Shown here piece by piece: positions 34,559-45,502 of a DNA stretch of 64,000 bases (position 1 is its first letter; each line of letters opens with the position of its first letter). The notes under the pieces are model-generated. The model was not told the DNA's origin. It saw nothing but the letters and a program-made list of their open reading frames with translations, and did not search any database. This DNA comes from Spirochaetes bacterium GWB1_60_80. GTDB lineage: Bacteria; Spirochaetota; Spirochaetia; Treponematales; UBA12059. The stretch spans positions 16,133 to 80,132 of the forward strand of contig MIAR01000032.1 in NCBI GenBank assembly GCA_001829185.1, read 5' to 3'. The position numbers were made by a program, and so were the translations under genes.

Positions 34559-34886
34559 GAACTTAGTTGTGTTGCACACAAGTGCACAGCATTCATTGTG
34601 GATAACTTGTGCAAAAAACAGTCAATTTTATATCTTATTTAAGCGCTTAGCCAAGAAATTCTAAAAAATCTGCTATTTCAGGTCAAACTTGCTGATTTTT
34701 CATGGTTTTTACTACTATCTTGTTAGGCTGTTTCAAAAAGCCAAAATCTATAAAATGTTGATAACTTGTGGATATCTTTCCAAAATACAAAATTTCCAAA
34801 ACCACAGAGCCCGTTTTTAGTCATCATCGCCTAAACTATTGACAGCTTCACGCGCAAATACTATTATCACAGCGTGTTTGTTCAAT
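34559..34886. other. AT-rich intergenic region with DnaA-box-like sites
   Basis: About 330 bp without a gene. It contains TGTGGATAA (34597-34605, the exact complement of TTATCCACA), TGTTGATAA (34756-34764) and TGTGGATAT (34766-34774). The right end carries the tRNA-Val promoter. Confidence 0.45.
34839..34867 (+). promoter_or_regulatory. Promoter of tRNA-Val
   Basis: TTGACA (34839-34844), 17 bp, TATTAT (34862-34867), 19 nt before the tRNA. Confidence 0.75.
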
Positions 34887-34958
34887 GGGCGATTAACTCA
34901 GCGGGAGAGTGCTACCTTCACACGGTAGAAGTCACTGGTTCAATCCCAGTATCGCCCA
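34887..34958 (+). tRNA. tRNA-Val (anticodon CAC)
   Basis: Acceptor stem GGGCGAT/ATCGCCC, D-arm with ACTCAGCGGGAGAGT, anticodon arm CTACC-TTCACAC-GGTAG giving CAC, T-arm with GGTTCAATCCC. The CCA end is not fully encoded. The length of 72 nt is normal. Confidence 0.93.
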
Positions 34959-35002
34959 CAAAATATACTCGTTCTATTTGACTGTCTGCGCTTGCTGTTC
35001 CT

Positions 35003-35019
35003 CGGTAGAAGTCACTGGT
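35003..35019 (+). repeat. Partial duplicate of the tRNA-Val sequence
   Basis: CGGTAGAAGTCACTGGT repeats 17 nt of tRNA-Val (34923-34939) about 80 bp downstream. It is followed by the hairpin CGCCAATGG-TCGCG-CCATTGGCG (35024-35046). It could be a trace of an integration or recombination at the tRNA gene. Confidence 0.55.
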
Positions 35020-35246
35020 CCAGCGCCAATGGTCGCGCCATTGGCGAATAAGGCAGAATAACAATACGAACCCGAAAATTGATCGAAAATCTAGTACTAG
35101 TAAACTGACAGTTCGTATCAGTCATTTTTTCTGATTTCGTTTGAGCCTGCTACCTCAAAGGAAGTATTATAGTTCTGCTCTTGCGCCGATTCACTTTCGT
35201 GACTCACCCGCTCTGATGTGGTGGAATATAGCGACCCGGGACACAG

Positions 35247-37130
35247 TTAAACAATCGAAAACCGCAAATTACAACTCACACCGCCTTCGTCACTTATCCC
35301 AATCGTACCGTTTAGCTGCCGGGAGAGGCTATTCATCATGGTAAAGCCGAGCTGCTCTTTCCGCTGCGAGCTCTGGGCCAAACCAATGCCGGAATCTCGC
35401 ACTTGCAGGAAAACCACTGTATCCGATTCCATGCCCAGCGTAATCAGGATTTTTCCTTCGGTCCCTGGTGGATATGCATGCTTAACGGCGTTGGTAAAGA
35501 TTTCATAGAACAACAACCCGAAGGGAATCGCCTTAACGATGGAAAGATAAACGGCCGAAGCCCGCGTTATCACCTCAATCCGGCTCATTTCCTCCCGGTA
35601 CATATTCTTGATCTCGTCCCGAAGATTGCAAATATACGGCGTGATATTCATATTATGAAAATCACGTGCCTGGTAAAATTCCTCATGCAGCAAAGCCAAG
35701 GAGTAGATGCGCTCCTGGCTGACCTTAAAATAGAAGCGACTTTCCGGATCGCGAATCCGGTCGGCCTGCAAATTGAGAATACTGATAATCAGCTGAAGGT
35801 TATTCTTAACTCGATGGTTAATTTCTTGCAGTAAGGCTTCCTTTTCTCGCACAGTGTTTTCCAGGTTCATCAAAGCCTGCTGCAATTCATTAGTCATGAT
35901 ATCAAACATCCTGGCGAGTTTTCCAATCTCGTCCTTACGCTTCAAGAGTCCGGTCGAAAGAAAATCAGCCGGCTTCCTCAATCCAGCAGTTACCAGGTTC
36001 CCCGCGGCCTCACTCAGCTTAATAATCGGCCAGGCAATATAGCCAGCCAGTATCCAACCCAATACCAGCGTCATCAGCGAAATAGTCGCCAGCAACAACA
36101 AAGACTGGATATTTGAATTTTCGATTGAAGCGCTAAAATCAGCCTCATATAAAAATATCAAGGAATACCAAGCCAAGCCTGGTTCACGGAAAAGTCGTTT
36201 TGTTACCGTATAGCGACCGGCCCCTGTATTTATCGAAAGGTGGTCAAATCCGGTTTTCAATATATCAGTGTGGTCGACGACTAAAGGAATAGCCGAATCC
36301 TGTGCATTGCGCCGCTCCCCATTGTCCGGGTTTATCAACGACAAGCCAAGAGAAGTAGCCAATAAGTCGCCATTTTCTTCTATCAATAATATAAAGCCAT
36401 TATTTCCTGTAAAAATGCTTTCCAGGAATTTACTCAGATCATCCAGGGTAAAGGTAGCCGACAATACACCTAATAATTGCCCAGCTTCATCATAGAGCGG
36501 CATGGTGTTCGAAATAGCTAAAGCCTGATTTGAGTAATATGGATAAACTGCGGACCAGCCAGGTTGGCCTGACTGAGCCGACGACTGATACCATGGCCGG
36601 GTACGCGGATCATAATCAGGCCGTTGGAGCAGCAATTCCTGTAATGATCCTTGCGCATCGACTTGCCAGAGTTCTAAAGCACCGCCAGTATGAACGCCAG
36701 CCATTCCCTTGGTAATCGAGGCATCCTGTTGTCGCTGGGCTTCTATATAATCCCCATTACAGTTGCCAAAAGCCAGAATGTTCATTGCCTGATTGGCCAT
36801 AAGCTGGTCACTGAATAAAGGAAACAATGCATCCAGATTGGCAAGCAAAGCAGGCTGATTGCTCATCAGTATCTGATTATTCCCATTCTGCTGCCTGGAA
36901 TTAGACAAATAGCCATCGATAGCCGTTTTGATATGCCCGGATATGCCAACCGACAGATGATTCATCAATTCAGCTACGATCTGCCGACTATTACTGTAGG
37001 AAATGAGCCATGACACTAAAGAACTTACTATGATAAGGACGAGAAAAGGCACCAGGGTTACAGTCTTGAGTTGCCCCCGCTTAAAAAGCCACTTAAAAAA
37101 TGAAAGATAGCCTTTTCTAGTACCATGCAT
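35247..37130 (-). CDS. Membrane sensor histidine kinase (HisKA_2 type)
   Basis: About 627-aa sensor kinase. The first membrane helix (about 20-42) is followed by a large periplasmic Cache-like sensor (about 45-330), a second helix (about 340-365), a HAMP-like linker, then the phosphoacceptor EKEALLQEINHRVKNNLQLI with the H-R-V-K-N-N motif of the HisKA_2/HWE group, and an ATPase domain with EIFTNAVKHAYP and VRDSGIGL. I chose ATG at 37130 with GGAG upstream; TTG at 37175 is possible. No response regulator gene is adjacent. The ligand is unknown. Confidence 0.87.
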   Translation of the reverse strand: MHGTRKGYLSFFKWLFKRGQLKTVTLVPFLVLIIVSSLVSWLISYSNSRQIVAELMNHLSVGISGHIKTAIDGYLSNSRQQNGNNQILMSNQPALLANLDALFPLFSDQLMANQAMNILAFGNCNGDYIEAQRQQDASITKGMAGVHTGGALELWQVDAQGSLQELLLQRPDYDPRTRPWYQSSAQSGQPGWSAVYPYYSNQALAISNTMPLYDEAGQLLGVLSATFTLDDLSKFLESIFTGNNGFILLIEENGDLLATSLGLSLINPDNGERRNAQDSAIPLVVDHTDILKTGFDHLSINTGAGRYTVTKRLFREPGLAWYSLIFLYEADFSASIENSNIQSLLLLATISLMTLVLGWILAGYIAWPIIKLSEAAGNLVTAGLRKPADFLSTGLLKRKDEIGKLARMFDIMTNELQQALMNLENTVREKEALLQEINHRVKNNLQLIISILNLQADRIRDPESRFYFKVSQERIYSLALLHEEFYQARDFHNMNITPYICNLRDEIKNMYREEMSRIEVITRASAVYLSIVKAIPFGLLFYEIFTNAVKHAYPPGTEGKILITLGMESDTVVFLQVRDSGIGLAQSSQRKEQLGFTMMNSLSRQLNGTIGISDEGGVSCNLRFSIV

Positions 37131-37476
37131 TGCGGGACTCCGGGGTTTTGTGCAGTCTACGGTCAGTGACTCCAAAGGCCGTAATCAACCAGTGAAACCT
37201 AGAGTACTAGCCCTTCGGCCGCTCCACGATCTCCATGGAAATGATAAGCCAATACATGGCAGACTGCAAGCTGAATGATGCGCGATGACAACCTATTACA
37301 ATTAGGCCTGGTAGTGTTGAATCCGCTACTTGTTGTCAGCAAGTTTGACAGTTGCCAGAATATAAAATAGACTATCGACGCCGGATAGTTCTACTAAGCG
37401 GACTGGAAACAAATGTGCTGCCTGGAAATCAGAAAATAGAAATGATTGCGCTTCCTAAAAATAAACGGAGAAAACT
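37131..37476. other. Intergenic region between divergent genes
   Basis: About 345 bp that hold the promoter of the M20 peptidase gene; I see no further gene or repeat. Confidence 0.5.
37345..37373 (+). promoter_or_regulatory. Promoter candidate for the M20 peptidase gene
   Basis: TTGACA (37345-37350), 17 bp, TAGACT (37368-37373), about 100 nt before the start codon. Confidence 0.6.
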
Positions 37477-38910
37477 ATGCTTTATATTCTTGGCTTTGCT
37501 ATGTTGGTCACACTTGTTCTGTTCATTCTAATACGGACGCTTCTATTCCGACCGTATCCGACCGGCAACTTCCATACGTCCATACCAACAGTAACGAGTG
37601 AACGGCTCCAAAACACCTTTCCGCAATTGTTGCGTTGTAGAACCATTAGTCACGACAATACCAGCCTGATTGATTTCCAAGAATTCGAAGCCTTTAAACA
37701 ATTGCTGGCTACCCTTTATCCCAAGGTATTTACTACCTGCCAGCATGAAGAAATTGGTCCAACTGGATTACTGTTTCTTTGGCCTGGCAAAGAGCCAGGC
37801 CCATCTACTATATTGATGGCCCATTATGATGTCGTCCCGGTAGAAGAAGAATTCTGGACTAAGCCAGCCTTCGCCGGTTTATTTGAAGATAATACTTTCT
37901 GGGGCCGTGGCAGCCTCGACACTAAAGGAACACTGTGCGCCATTTTGGAAGCCGCTGAATGTTTGGCAGCAAGCGGATTCCAGCCAAAGCATGACCTCTA
38001 CTTTTCTTTCTCTGGCGACGAGGAGGTCAGTGGTCCATCAACACCAGCCATAGTCCAGATTCTGAAAGCACGCGGTGTAAAGCCAGAATTGGTCCTGGAT
38101 GAAGGTGGTGCCATTGTGGAAAATATTTTCCCAGGCATCAAGCAGTCTGTTGCCGTAGTTGGAAGCGGTGAAAAAGGTTATCTGGATTTGATCATTGATT
38201 TGAGTGGACCAGGTGGTCATTCTTCGACGCCACCCCAGCATAGCTTGGTTGGTCGCTTGGCAAAAGCAATCGTCAATATAGAAAACAAGCCGTTCCAGAC
38301 CTGCTTCACCAAACCCGTCATGGCCATGCTCAACAACCTTGGCCGATATGCCGGCCTCGGCCTACGCCTCGTTTTTGCGAATCTTTGGCTCTTCAAACCG
38401 TTACTGGCCAGTATCTTCCATAAAAACGGCTGCGAACTTGATGCCATGATCAGGACCACCATCGCGGTAACCACCTTGAGCGGAAGCCAAGCCTTTAATG
38501 TGATGCCGCCAAAAGCCAGCGCTGGCATCAACCTTCGGCTTCTGGATGTCAACACCGTCAAGGAAGCGGTAGAACATATCAAGAAGTCTGCGGCCACGCC
38601 AGGTCTAACTTGTACAATTGTAGAAAGCCACGAGGCATCTCCTCCGGCCAACCTCAGTAGTCCAGCCTGGCATTGCGTCCGTCGGATCATCACTGCAACA
38701 TGGCCGGAAGTAATCATCTCACCATATCTGATGCTGGCGGCTACTGATTCGCGTCATTATTGCGAGATATGCGATTGCGTTTTGCGGTTCTCGGCCATGC
38801 GTCTGAGTAAAGCCGAACGCGACATGATTCATGGCCACGACGAACGGATCAAACTGGAAAATCTACTCGGGACTGTCGGCTTTTTCTTACGTCTGATGAT
38901 GAGTCGCTAG
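37477..38910 (+). CDS. M20 family metallopeptidase, membrane anchored (PM20D1-like)
   Basis: 477-aa di-zinc hydrolase with an N-terminal membrane helix (about 2-24). Metal and catalytic residues lie in MAHYDVVPV (His), GRGSLDTKG (bridging Asp), SGDEEVSG (catalytic Glu and metal Glu), VLDEGGAI, and IHGHDERI near the end (His). The dimerisation domain has GPGGHSSTPP. This arrangement resembles carboxypeptidase S and the animal enzyme PM20D1, which acts on N-acyl amino acids. The substrate is probably a peptide or acylated amino acid. Confidence 0.88.
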   Translation: MLYILGFAMLVTLVLFILIRTLLFRPYPTGNFHTSIPTVTSERLQNTFPQLLRCRTISHDNTSLIDFQEFEAFKQLLATLYPKVFTTCQHEEIGPTGLLFLWPGKEPGPSTILMAHYDVVPVEEEFWTKPAFAGLFEDNTFWGRGSLDTKGTLCAILEAAECLAASGFQPKHDLYFSFSGDEEVSGPSTPAIVQILKARGVKPELVLDEGGAIVENIFPGIKQSVAVVGSGEKGYLDLIIDLSGPGGHSSTPPQHSLVGRLAKAIVNIENKPFQTCFTKPVMAMLNNLGRYAGLGLRLVFANLWLFKPLLASIFHKNGCELDAMIRTTIAVTTLSGSQAFNVMPPKASAGINLRLLDVNTVKEAVEHIKKSAATPGLTCTIVESHEASPPANLSSPAWHCVRRIITATWPEVIISPYLMLAATDSRHYCEICDCVLRFSAMRLSKAERDMIHGHDERIKLENLLGTVGFFLRLMMSR

Positions 38911-38925
38911 CGATGCAGGCAACAC

Positions 38926-41133
38926 TCAGAGCCAACGCAGTCGGCCAACTACATAGCCACTCCAGATATATGCTGGCAGCCCATGTCTGGCTTTTAATGA
39001 ATCACGGAAAAAGATTAAATAACGCTGTAATACTATTTTAGACTCCGGCACAACCGGACAGTTTCCATACAGGACAGCTTCAAAATTTTCCGCCAAAACC
39101 TTAAGTGACTCTACCTCCAGCAAAGAATTAGCGCTGGCTCGTAAAGCAAATTCACGTACGGTTTCTCCACCACCGATGGCCAAACCCGACAGAGCCATTA
39201 AATGCAACAAACGACCAAATCTGGCCAAAAAGGCAATGCTTTCCGGTAGCTGTAGCAAGCTGTGTTCATAGCGTCTGATTTGGCGAAATGTAATCATTAT
39301 CCGCAGTGGAACAAACAAAACTAAAAAACCGCCAATCAAGGTAAATACTACAATCCGTAGGCTAGAAACAAGCAAAGCTTTCCCTAATACTGGTCTCATA
39401 GCCGGCCTAGACGCCAGCAGCGTCTCTAAATCCGGCATCTCCCTCGCTGAACGACGATCAGAATAATCCGGTAAAGGATACAGTGGCGTAGGCTCCAGCA
39501 ATACCCAACCATGCGGCTCAAGGTAAGCCTCTACCCAGGCATGCGCATCGCTTTGTCGTACCAGATACAACGTTTCGTCCAGTTCTTCCGGACTGCGCGC
39601 CAGATAGCCTTCGACATATCGTGTTGGAATACCAACGACGCGCAACAAGATAGCCAACGTGGTCGCAAAATAAGTGCAGTAGCCTTTTTGAGTATCGAAT
39701 AAAAAATAATCGACGAATTCACGACCCGGTGGCGTCATTTCTGTATCGAGTGCGTAGCCAAACGACGAGCGGAGGTATTCAAGCACCGCTTGGGCGGCTG
39801 CCGTTGGACTGGTGGCAAGACGCGTCAGTTCGGTAGCTAATTGGCTTACCCGATCTGGCAAGCCAGATGGCACTTGCAGATACCTTTGACGCTCAGATTC
39901 TAACAAAGGACCGACAATCCGCTGTACTAGCACCAGGCCGGCGGCTTGGCCAGACGGAATCAAGATTTGTACTTGATAATGCTCGGCGGACAATAAACTA
40001 ACCGGAAAACTGATATTGCCTTCTAGGTCACGCTCATAGGTATGCAGCCGTTCGCTGGTGATGCCTACCGCTTCAAATGAAGAAAAAATCGACCGTTGAC
40101 CGGCTTGACTGACCGTAAGTTCAAGGGTTACAACCTTGCCGTCCAGCATACCCTCGTCAATTACCTGATTCGTGGCCTTTATCTCTATCGGTCCGTCCTG
40201 ATTCAGCCAACGATTCCCGGAATAAACCGATCGTGTAGCGCCCCGCAAATACAGCGGGAACGGCGCTTCCAACTCCATAACCAGACGACCATTCAATTCT
40301 ACCGGTCCACCCAATTGCTCAGACTGCATTTGGAATCCAGTCTGACTCAAGCTGAAGACGCCTGTCTCAATAGTACCAAGGCGACCCGCTTGATTTACCC
40401 CATTCGATTCACTGCTTACATAGCCGCCAAAAAGAGCTGACAAGCGAGCAAGCCAAGGATTCAATTCCGGAAAAGTTGGCAACAGTAAGGCGAGCGCCGA
40501 AATGACAAAAGCAAAGAGCACCGAATTCTTTTTCCAGCAGCGGCTAACTGCTTCATTCCCCGTTCCTGACTTGCCGCCAGCGGCCTGTTTATGCAGACCG
40601 ATCCAGTACCATAAAACCAGGAATAGCAGTATCAGCATGGGCCAGGCAATCGTAAAGCCACTGTACCAGTATACCAACAAGATAGACGCATACGGAATTA
40701 TCAGTACCAGTACCGATAGCCGTTTTAGCAAAACTAGATATGAAAAACAACATATCAGCACCGTCGAAGCCAGCCAGAGAATAAAAAGATATTCATCATG
40801 AAGCTCGTCAATCGCCCGAAAATAGTCAACTAAGTTAGCCAATAAAGTTTGGACAGTATTCAGACCAAGCGCCAGCCAGGCACCCTTGAAAACTGCCAGA
40901 AAGACACCGACCAGAATAGTCAATACAGCCACCACAAGCAGTAATAGCGGATACAAGCTGAATAGACGCAAGATAAAATACACGACCACAATAATAAGCA
41001 GGTTGAATAATGGATTGATACCAGCCGAAAGTCCCCGGCCAACAGTAAACGACACCGGAAAAACCGTGGCCCAAAAGACAAGTAAGCTGACTGGCTGCGT
41101 AGTGAGTCGACCCCTGAAATTAGGTAATTTCAT
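38926..41133 (-). CDS. Transglutaminase-like membrane protein (TgpA type)
   Basis: 735-aa protein. Several N-terminal membrane helices (about 15-225) precede a large extracytoplasmic region with a transglutaminase-like cysteine protease fold: KGYCTYFATTLAILLR (catalytic Cys) and SDAHAWVEAYL (His). The third catalytic position, usually Asp in DPTP, is Glu here (LLEPTPLYP). One membrane helix follows near residue 600 and a cytoplasmic tail closes the protein. It overlaps the DUF58 gene by 14 nt and belongs to the moxR-DUF58-tgpA operon. Confidence 0.87.
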   Translation of the reverse strand: MKLPNFRGRLTTQPVSLLVFWATVFPVSFTVGRGLSAGINPLFNLLIIVVVYFILRLFSLYPLLLLVVAVLTILVGVFLAVFKGAWLALGLNTVQTLLANLVDYFRAIDELHDEYLFILWLASTVLICCFSYLVLLKRLSVLVLIIPYASILLVYWYSGFTIAWPMLILLFLVLWYWIGLHKQAAGGKSGTGNEAVSRCWKKNSVLFAFVISALALLLPTFPELNPWLARLSALFGGYVSSESNGVNQAGRLGTIETGVFSLSQTGFQMQSEQLGGPVELNGRLVMELEAPFPLYLRGATRSVYSGNRWLNQDGPIEIKATNQVIDEGMLDGKVVTLELTVSQAGQRSIFSSFEAVGITSERLHTYERDLEGNISFPVSLLSAEHYQVQILIPSGQAAGLVLVQRIVGPLLESERQRYLQVPSGLPDRVSQLATELTRLATSPTAAAQAVLEYLRSSFGYALDTEMTPPGREFVDYFLFDTQKGYCTYFATTLAILLRVVGIPTRYVEGYLARSPEELDETLYLVRQSDAHAWVEAYLEPHGWVLLEPTPLYPLPDYSDRRSAREMPDLETLLASRPAMRPVLGKALLVSSLRIVVFTLIGGFLVLFVPLRIMITFRQIRRYEHSLLQLPESIAFLARFGRLLHLMALSGLAIGGGETVREFALRASANSLLEVESLKVLAENFEAVLYGNCPVVPESKIVLQRYLIFFRDSLKARHGLPAYIWSGYVVGRLRWL

Positions 41134-42331
41134 GCAAATCTCCGCACATCGCCAAACGATGAACCGCTATATGCTGGCTTCTCAAACTGGCAATCACCGA
41201 TTCCTTCTGCTTGAGGTTTTTTACAACTTCCGGAATTAGGCAACGAACTTTCCAACCAGCCAGATATAGGCGCAGCAGTAAAACACCCAATTCCTCGTCT
41301 ATTTCCGGTGTAATTAAAAATAAACAAGGTGAACGAGTCCGTGCCTCCGACAATTCATTAACCAGCCTGTTCAAACCCTCGTCGTCGGCTTGCGGCTTAA
41401 AACCAGCCAACAAATCCATAAAGTCAAAAAAAACCTCCCCCGCAACGCCGTTCCCGGTCCTCAGGCTATTCAATTCTTGAAGCATCAGGCTAGTATGCAC
41501 TTTGTGATTAAGGAAAAAGTGAACCAGTGAAACGGCAATATCAACTGCCAGATCAGCCATTTTACCACTTACATCCATTTTCCAGGCTTTGGCGTTACTG
41601 TTGATAGTCAGAAAAATTTCAGCATCACTGGATCGGCCGAACTTGCGTTGCTGCCATTGGCCAGTGCGCGCGCTGGACTTCCAATGCATGAAGCGCACCG
41701 GATCGCCTACCCTATACGGCCTGATTTCATCAACTTCGTATTGATTCTTGGCAAAAAGGTCATGTACCAACAAGTCGCCCGCCTGACGGTTACCATCGAC
41801 CAAAAAGTAATCAAGTTGCAATACGCGCGGGTAAACGGTGATATTGATTGGTGACTTGATGACTCTCGACACACGGAAAACTCCATAGATATCGATGACT
41901 GAAAGCAATGATTCTTCCATTTTGAATTTGCCGCGCCGCAGGTGAGGGATGACGGTCTGCCAGGTTTTTACCATATGAGCTTCCAGGATGAAACTATGCG
42001 CCAAATCTAACTCAGTTGCTTCCTTCAAAATTTTCCCGGCGTTAAACTCAACCCGTGGCCAGGAGAAATTGGATGGATTGGTAACTTCGCAATCCAGAAC
42101 CAACTGGTCGCCAGCGTATAAAACAAGCGGCTGGCTACTCGTACCCGCCTTGATTCTCAGCAAACCGAACAGCGAGTGGCCTAAAGGCACCAGAAAATAG
42201 AGTACCAATGACCAAGCCATGAATGACAAAACCTTCCCGCCAAACAGCAAGGCTGCCGCCAGAAAAATTCCAGCCAGGATCATGAAAATGATCCTGGAAC
42301 GCTCAAGCGAGACTGATATTCTTGGGTACAT
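41120..42331 (-). CDS. DUF58 domain protein
   Basis: 403-aa protein with two N-terminal membrane helices (about 15-55) and a C-terminal DUF58 / vWA-like domain containing the signature VDEIRPYRVGDPVRFMHWKSSARTGQW-like stretch (R-x-Y-x-x-G-D...I/MHWKxSAR). The gene lies between the MoxR ATPase (overlap 29 nt) and the transglutaminase protein, the usual MoxR-DUF58-TgpA order. Such clusters are thought to work on assembly or quality control of envelope proteins. Confidence 0.9.
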   Translation of the reverse strand: MYPRISVSLERSRIIFMILAGIFLAAALLFGGKVLSFMAWSLVLYFLVPLGHSLFGLLRIKAGTSSQPLVLYAGDQLVLDCEVTNPSNFSWPRVEFNAGKILKEATELDLAHSFILEAHMVKTWQTVIPHLRRGKFKMEESLLSVIDIYGVFRVSRVIKSPINITVYPRVLQLDYFLVDGNRQAGDLLVHDLFAKNQYEVDEIRPYRVGDPVRFMHWKSSARTGQWQQRKFGRSSDAEIFLTINSNAKAWKMDVSGKMADLAVDIAVSLVHFFLNHKVHTSLMLQELNSLRTGNGVAGEVFFDFMDLLAGFKPQADDEGLNRLVNELSEARTRSPCLFLITPEIDEELGVLLLRLYLAGWKVRCLIPEVVKNLKQKESVIASLRSQHIAVHRLAMCGDLHEIT

Positions 42332-43250
42332 GGACCTGCTTCAGCAACTGCGTGATAATTCTGTAAACATCTTTCTTTTCCATTCTGGCCTCAGCCGACA
42401 GGATGAGACGATGTCCGAGTATCCATGGTGCCAATTCTTTGATGTCATCTGGGATGACGTAATCTCGTTGCCGAATATAAGCCAAGGCGCGTCCTGCTTT
42501 GACCAGATCCATCGAAGCCCGCGGGCTGGCTCCCAAGACGAAATCCGGATTCGCACGCGTGGCAGTCGTAATATTTACGGCATATTGCAGGATTTCAGGC
42601 GCGACAACTAGCGCAGCAACATTTTGAAAAAGCTCCAATAATTCGTCTTCCGTCACAAGCGCTTGTAGCTGTGCGGCTGTGCGTTGCCGAGCAGCTGCAA
42701 TATCAAGTTCCTTCAAGTAACCAGGATAGCCGATTTTCAAGCACATCAAGAACCGATCCAACTGTGCTTCCGGCAAAGGAAACGTTCCTTGATACTCCAC
42801 CGGATTCTGGGTGGCTATCACCATGAAAGGAATTGGCAAAAGGTAGGTTTGGTCGTCAAAACTTACTTCCCGTTCCTCCATGGCTTGCAAGAGGCTGGAT
42901 TGGGTCTTGGGCGAACTGCGATTGATTTCATCAGCCAAAACAATTTGATTAAAAACTGGGCCTTTGCGAAAAAAGAAACGGCTCGTAGCCGGATCGAGTA
43001 TCGTAGTTCCGGTAATATCACCCGGCAGGAGATCCGGTGTAAATTGAATGCGGCCGAATTTCAGGCCTAAAGAGGCGGCAAAAGCCTTGGCTACGGAAGT
43101 TTTCCCGACTCCGGGTACATCCTCAATCAGGACATGCCCACCAGCCAGGAAGCCGGCCAACAAGTATTCAAGAACCATCGGCTTGTCCAATAAGACTTGT
43201 CCGAGCTGCTCGAGGAGTTGATTTATTCTATCGCGGTTCTTCATCTCCAT
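42303..43250 (-). CDS. MoxR-family AAA+ ATPase
   Basis: 315-aa ATPase of the MoxR group. Walker A is EDVPGVGKTSVAKAF, Walker B ILADEINRSSPK, sensor 1 IATQNPVEYQGTFPLPEAQLDRF, and the lid domain includes GASPRASMDLVKAGRALA. I prefer ATG at 43250, with GAAGGG upstream; the frame is open to 43301. Divergent from the rhodanese gene, with only about 60 bp between start codons. Confidence 0.93.
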   Translation of the reverse strand: MEMKNRDRINQLLEQLGQVLLDKPMVLEYLLAGFLAGGHVLIEDVPGVGKTSVAKAFAASLGLKFGRIQFTPDLLPGDITGTTILDPATSRFFFRKGPVFNQIVLADEINRSSPKTQSSLLQAMEEREVSFDDQTYLLPIPFMVIATQNPVEYQGTFPLPEAQLDRFLMCLKIGYPGYLKELDIAAARQRTAAQLQALVTEDELLELFQNVAALVVAPEILQYAVNITTATRANPDFVLGASPRASMDLVKAGRALAYIRQRDYVIPDDIKELAPWILGHRLILSAEARMEKKDVYRIITQLLKQVHVPKNISLA

Positions 43251-43313
43251 ATTTCGCCCTTCTCCGTTCTCTAATAACTTGACCACACTAGATTCGATCA
43301 CTAAATTCCAGTC

Positions 43314-43754
43314 ATGAAGTACCTTCTGTTTATTATGGCGTTGATTTTCAGCAGCCTGCCTTTTTCATCGTGCCTGGCCGATAACTCCGTAACTGAATCG
43401 GCCTCTGATAGCAACGCTCCAGCCGCTGCCATTATGGCAGGCGAGTTGCCGCCACAACTCACCTACGACCAACTAGTTACCCTCCTGGCGCAAAATCGGA
43501 AAGCAATCCTGCTGCTCGATGTCCGCACAGCCGAAGAATTCGCTCAGGGAAATATCCCAGGCTCGATTTTGGCTCCTTACGATCAACTAGCCGCCACTTT
43601 CCAGGAAAACGATATGAACCGTCCGATTATTCTGTATTGCCGGAGCGGTAATCGATCGGCAACTGCCAAACGCACCCTGGAAAGCATGGGCTATACCAAT
43701 ATCGCGGATTTCGGTGCCTTGAGCAATTGGCGTAGTGAGTTGTCCAGACCGTAA
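43314..43754 (+). CDS. Rhodanese-domain lipoprotein
   Basis: 146-aa exported protein. The signal peptide ends in a lipobox (LPFSSC, Cys about residue 20). The rhodanese domain has ILLLDVRTAEEFAQGNIPGS and the active-site loop ILYCRSGNRSA with its catalytic Cys, then LESMGYTNI. Expected role: sulfur transfer or sulfide handling in the periplasm. Confidence 0.87.
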   Translation: MKYLLFIMALIFSSLPFSSCLADNSVTESASDSNAPAAAIMAGELPPQLTYDQLVTLLAQNRKAILLLDVRTAEEFAQGNIPGSILAPYDQLAATFQENDMNRPIILYCRSGNRSATAKRTLESMGYTNIADFGALSNWRSELSRP

Positions 43755-43780
43755 ACCACAGCACCTCCGGTACTGCAGTT

Positions 43781-45271
<1,491 letters not shown>

Positions 45272-45440
45272 ACACTACCCCTGTTTTAGTTACCGGGCGA
45301 TCCTGCTGGTTTCAAGCCTAGCTGCGGCCTTTCACCTGAACCACCTTCTTCTGCACAGTATAAAGTGCTTCACCTGATTCGTAAACAAAAAGCGTCCAGA
45401 ATAAAAATTTCAACGCACCACTGAAAAAGAAAGTAGCTCT

Positions 45441-45477
45441 AAAAAAACCGACTACCGCCAGAGGCTTTGGTAGTCGG
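45441..45477 (-). terminator. Intrinsic terminator after tex
   Basis: Minus strand CCGACTACC (45469-45477) pairs with GGTAGTCGG (45448-45456), followed by TTTTTTT. Confidence 0.9.
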
Positions 45478-45502
45478 CCCTTACATCACCTCACTACGGC
45501 AT

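Noticed and set aside
34725..34760. Possible further MITE-1 end (AGGCTGTTTCAAAAAGCC)
   Set aside because: Only a short similarity to the element end, with no second end or duplication.
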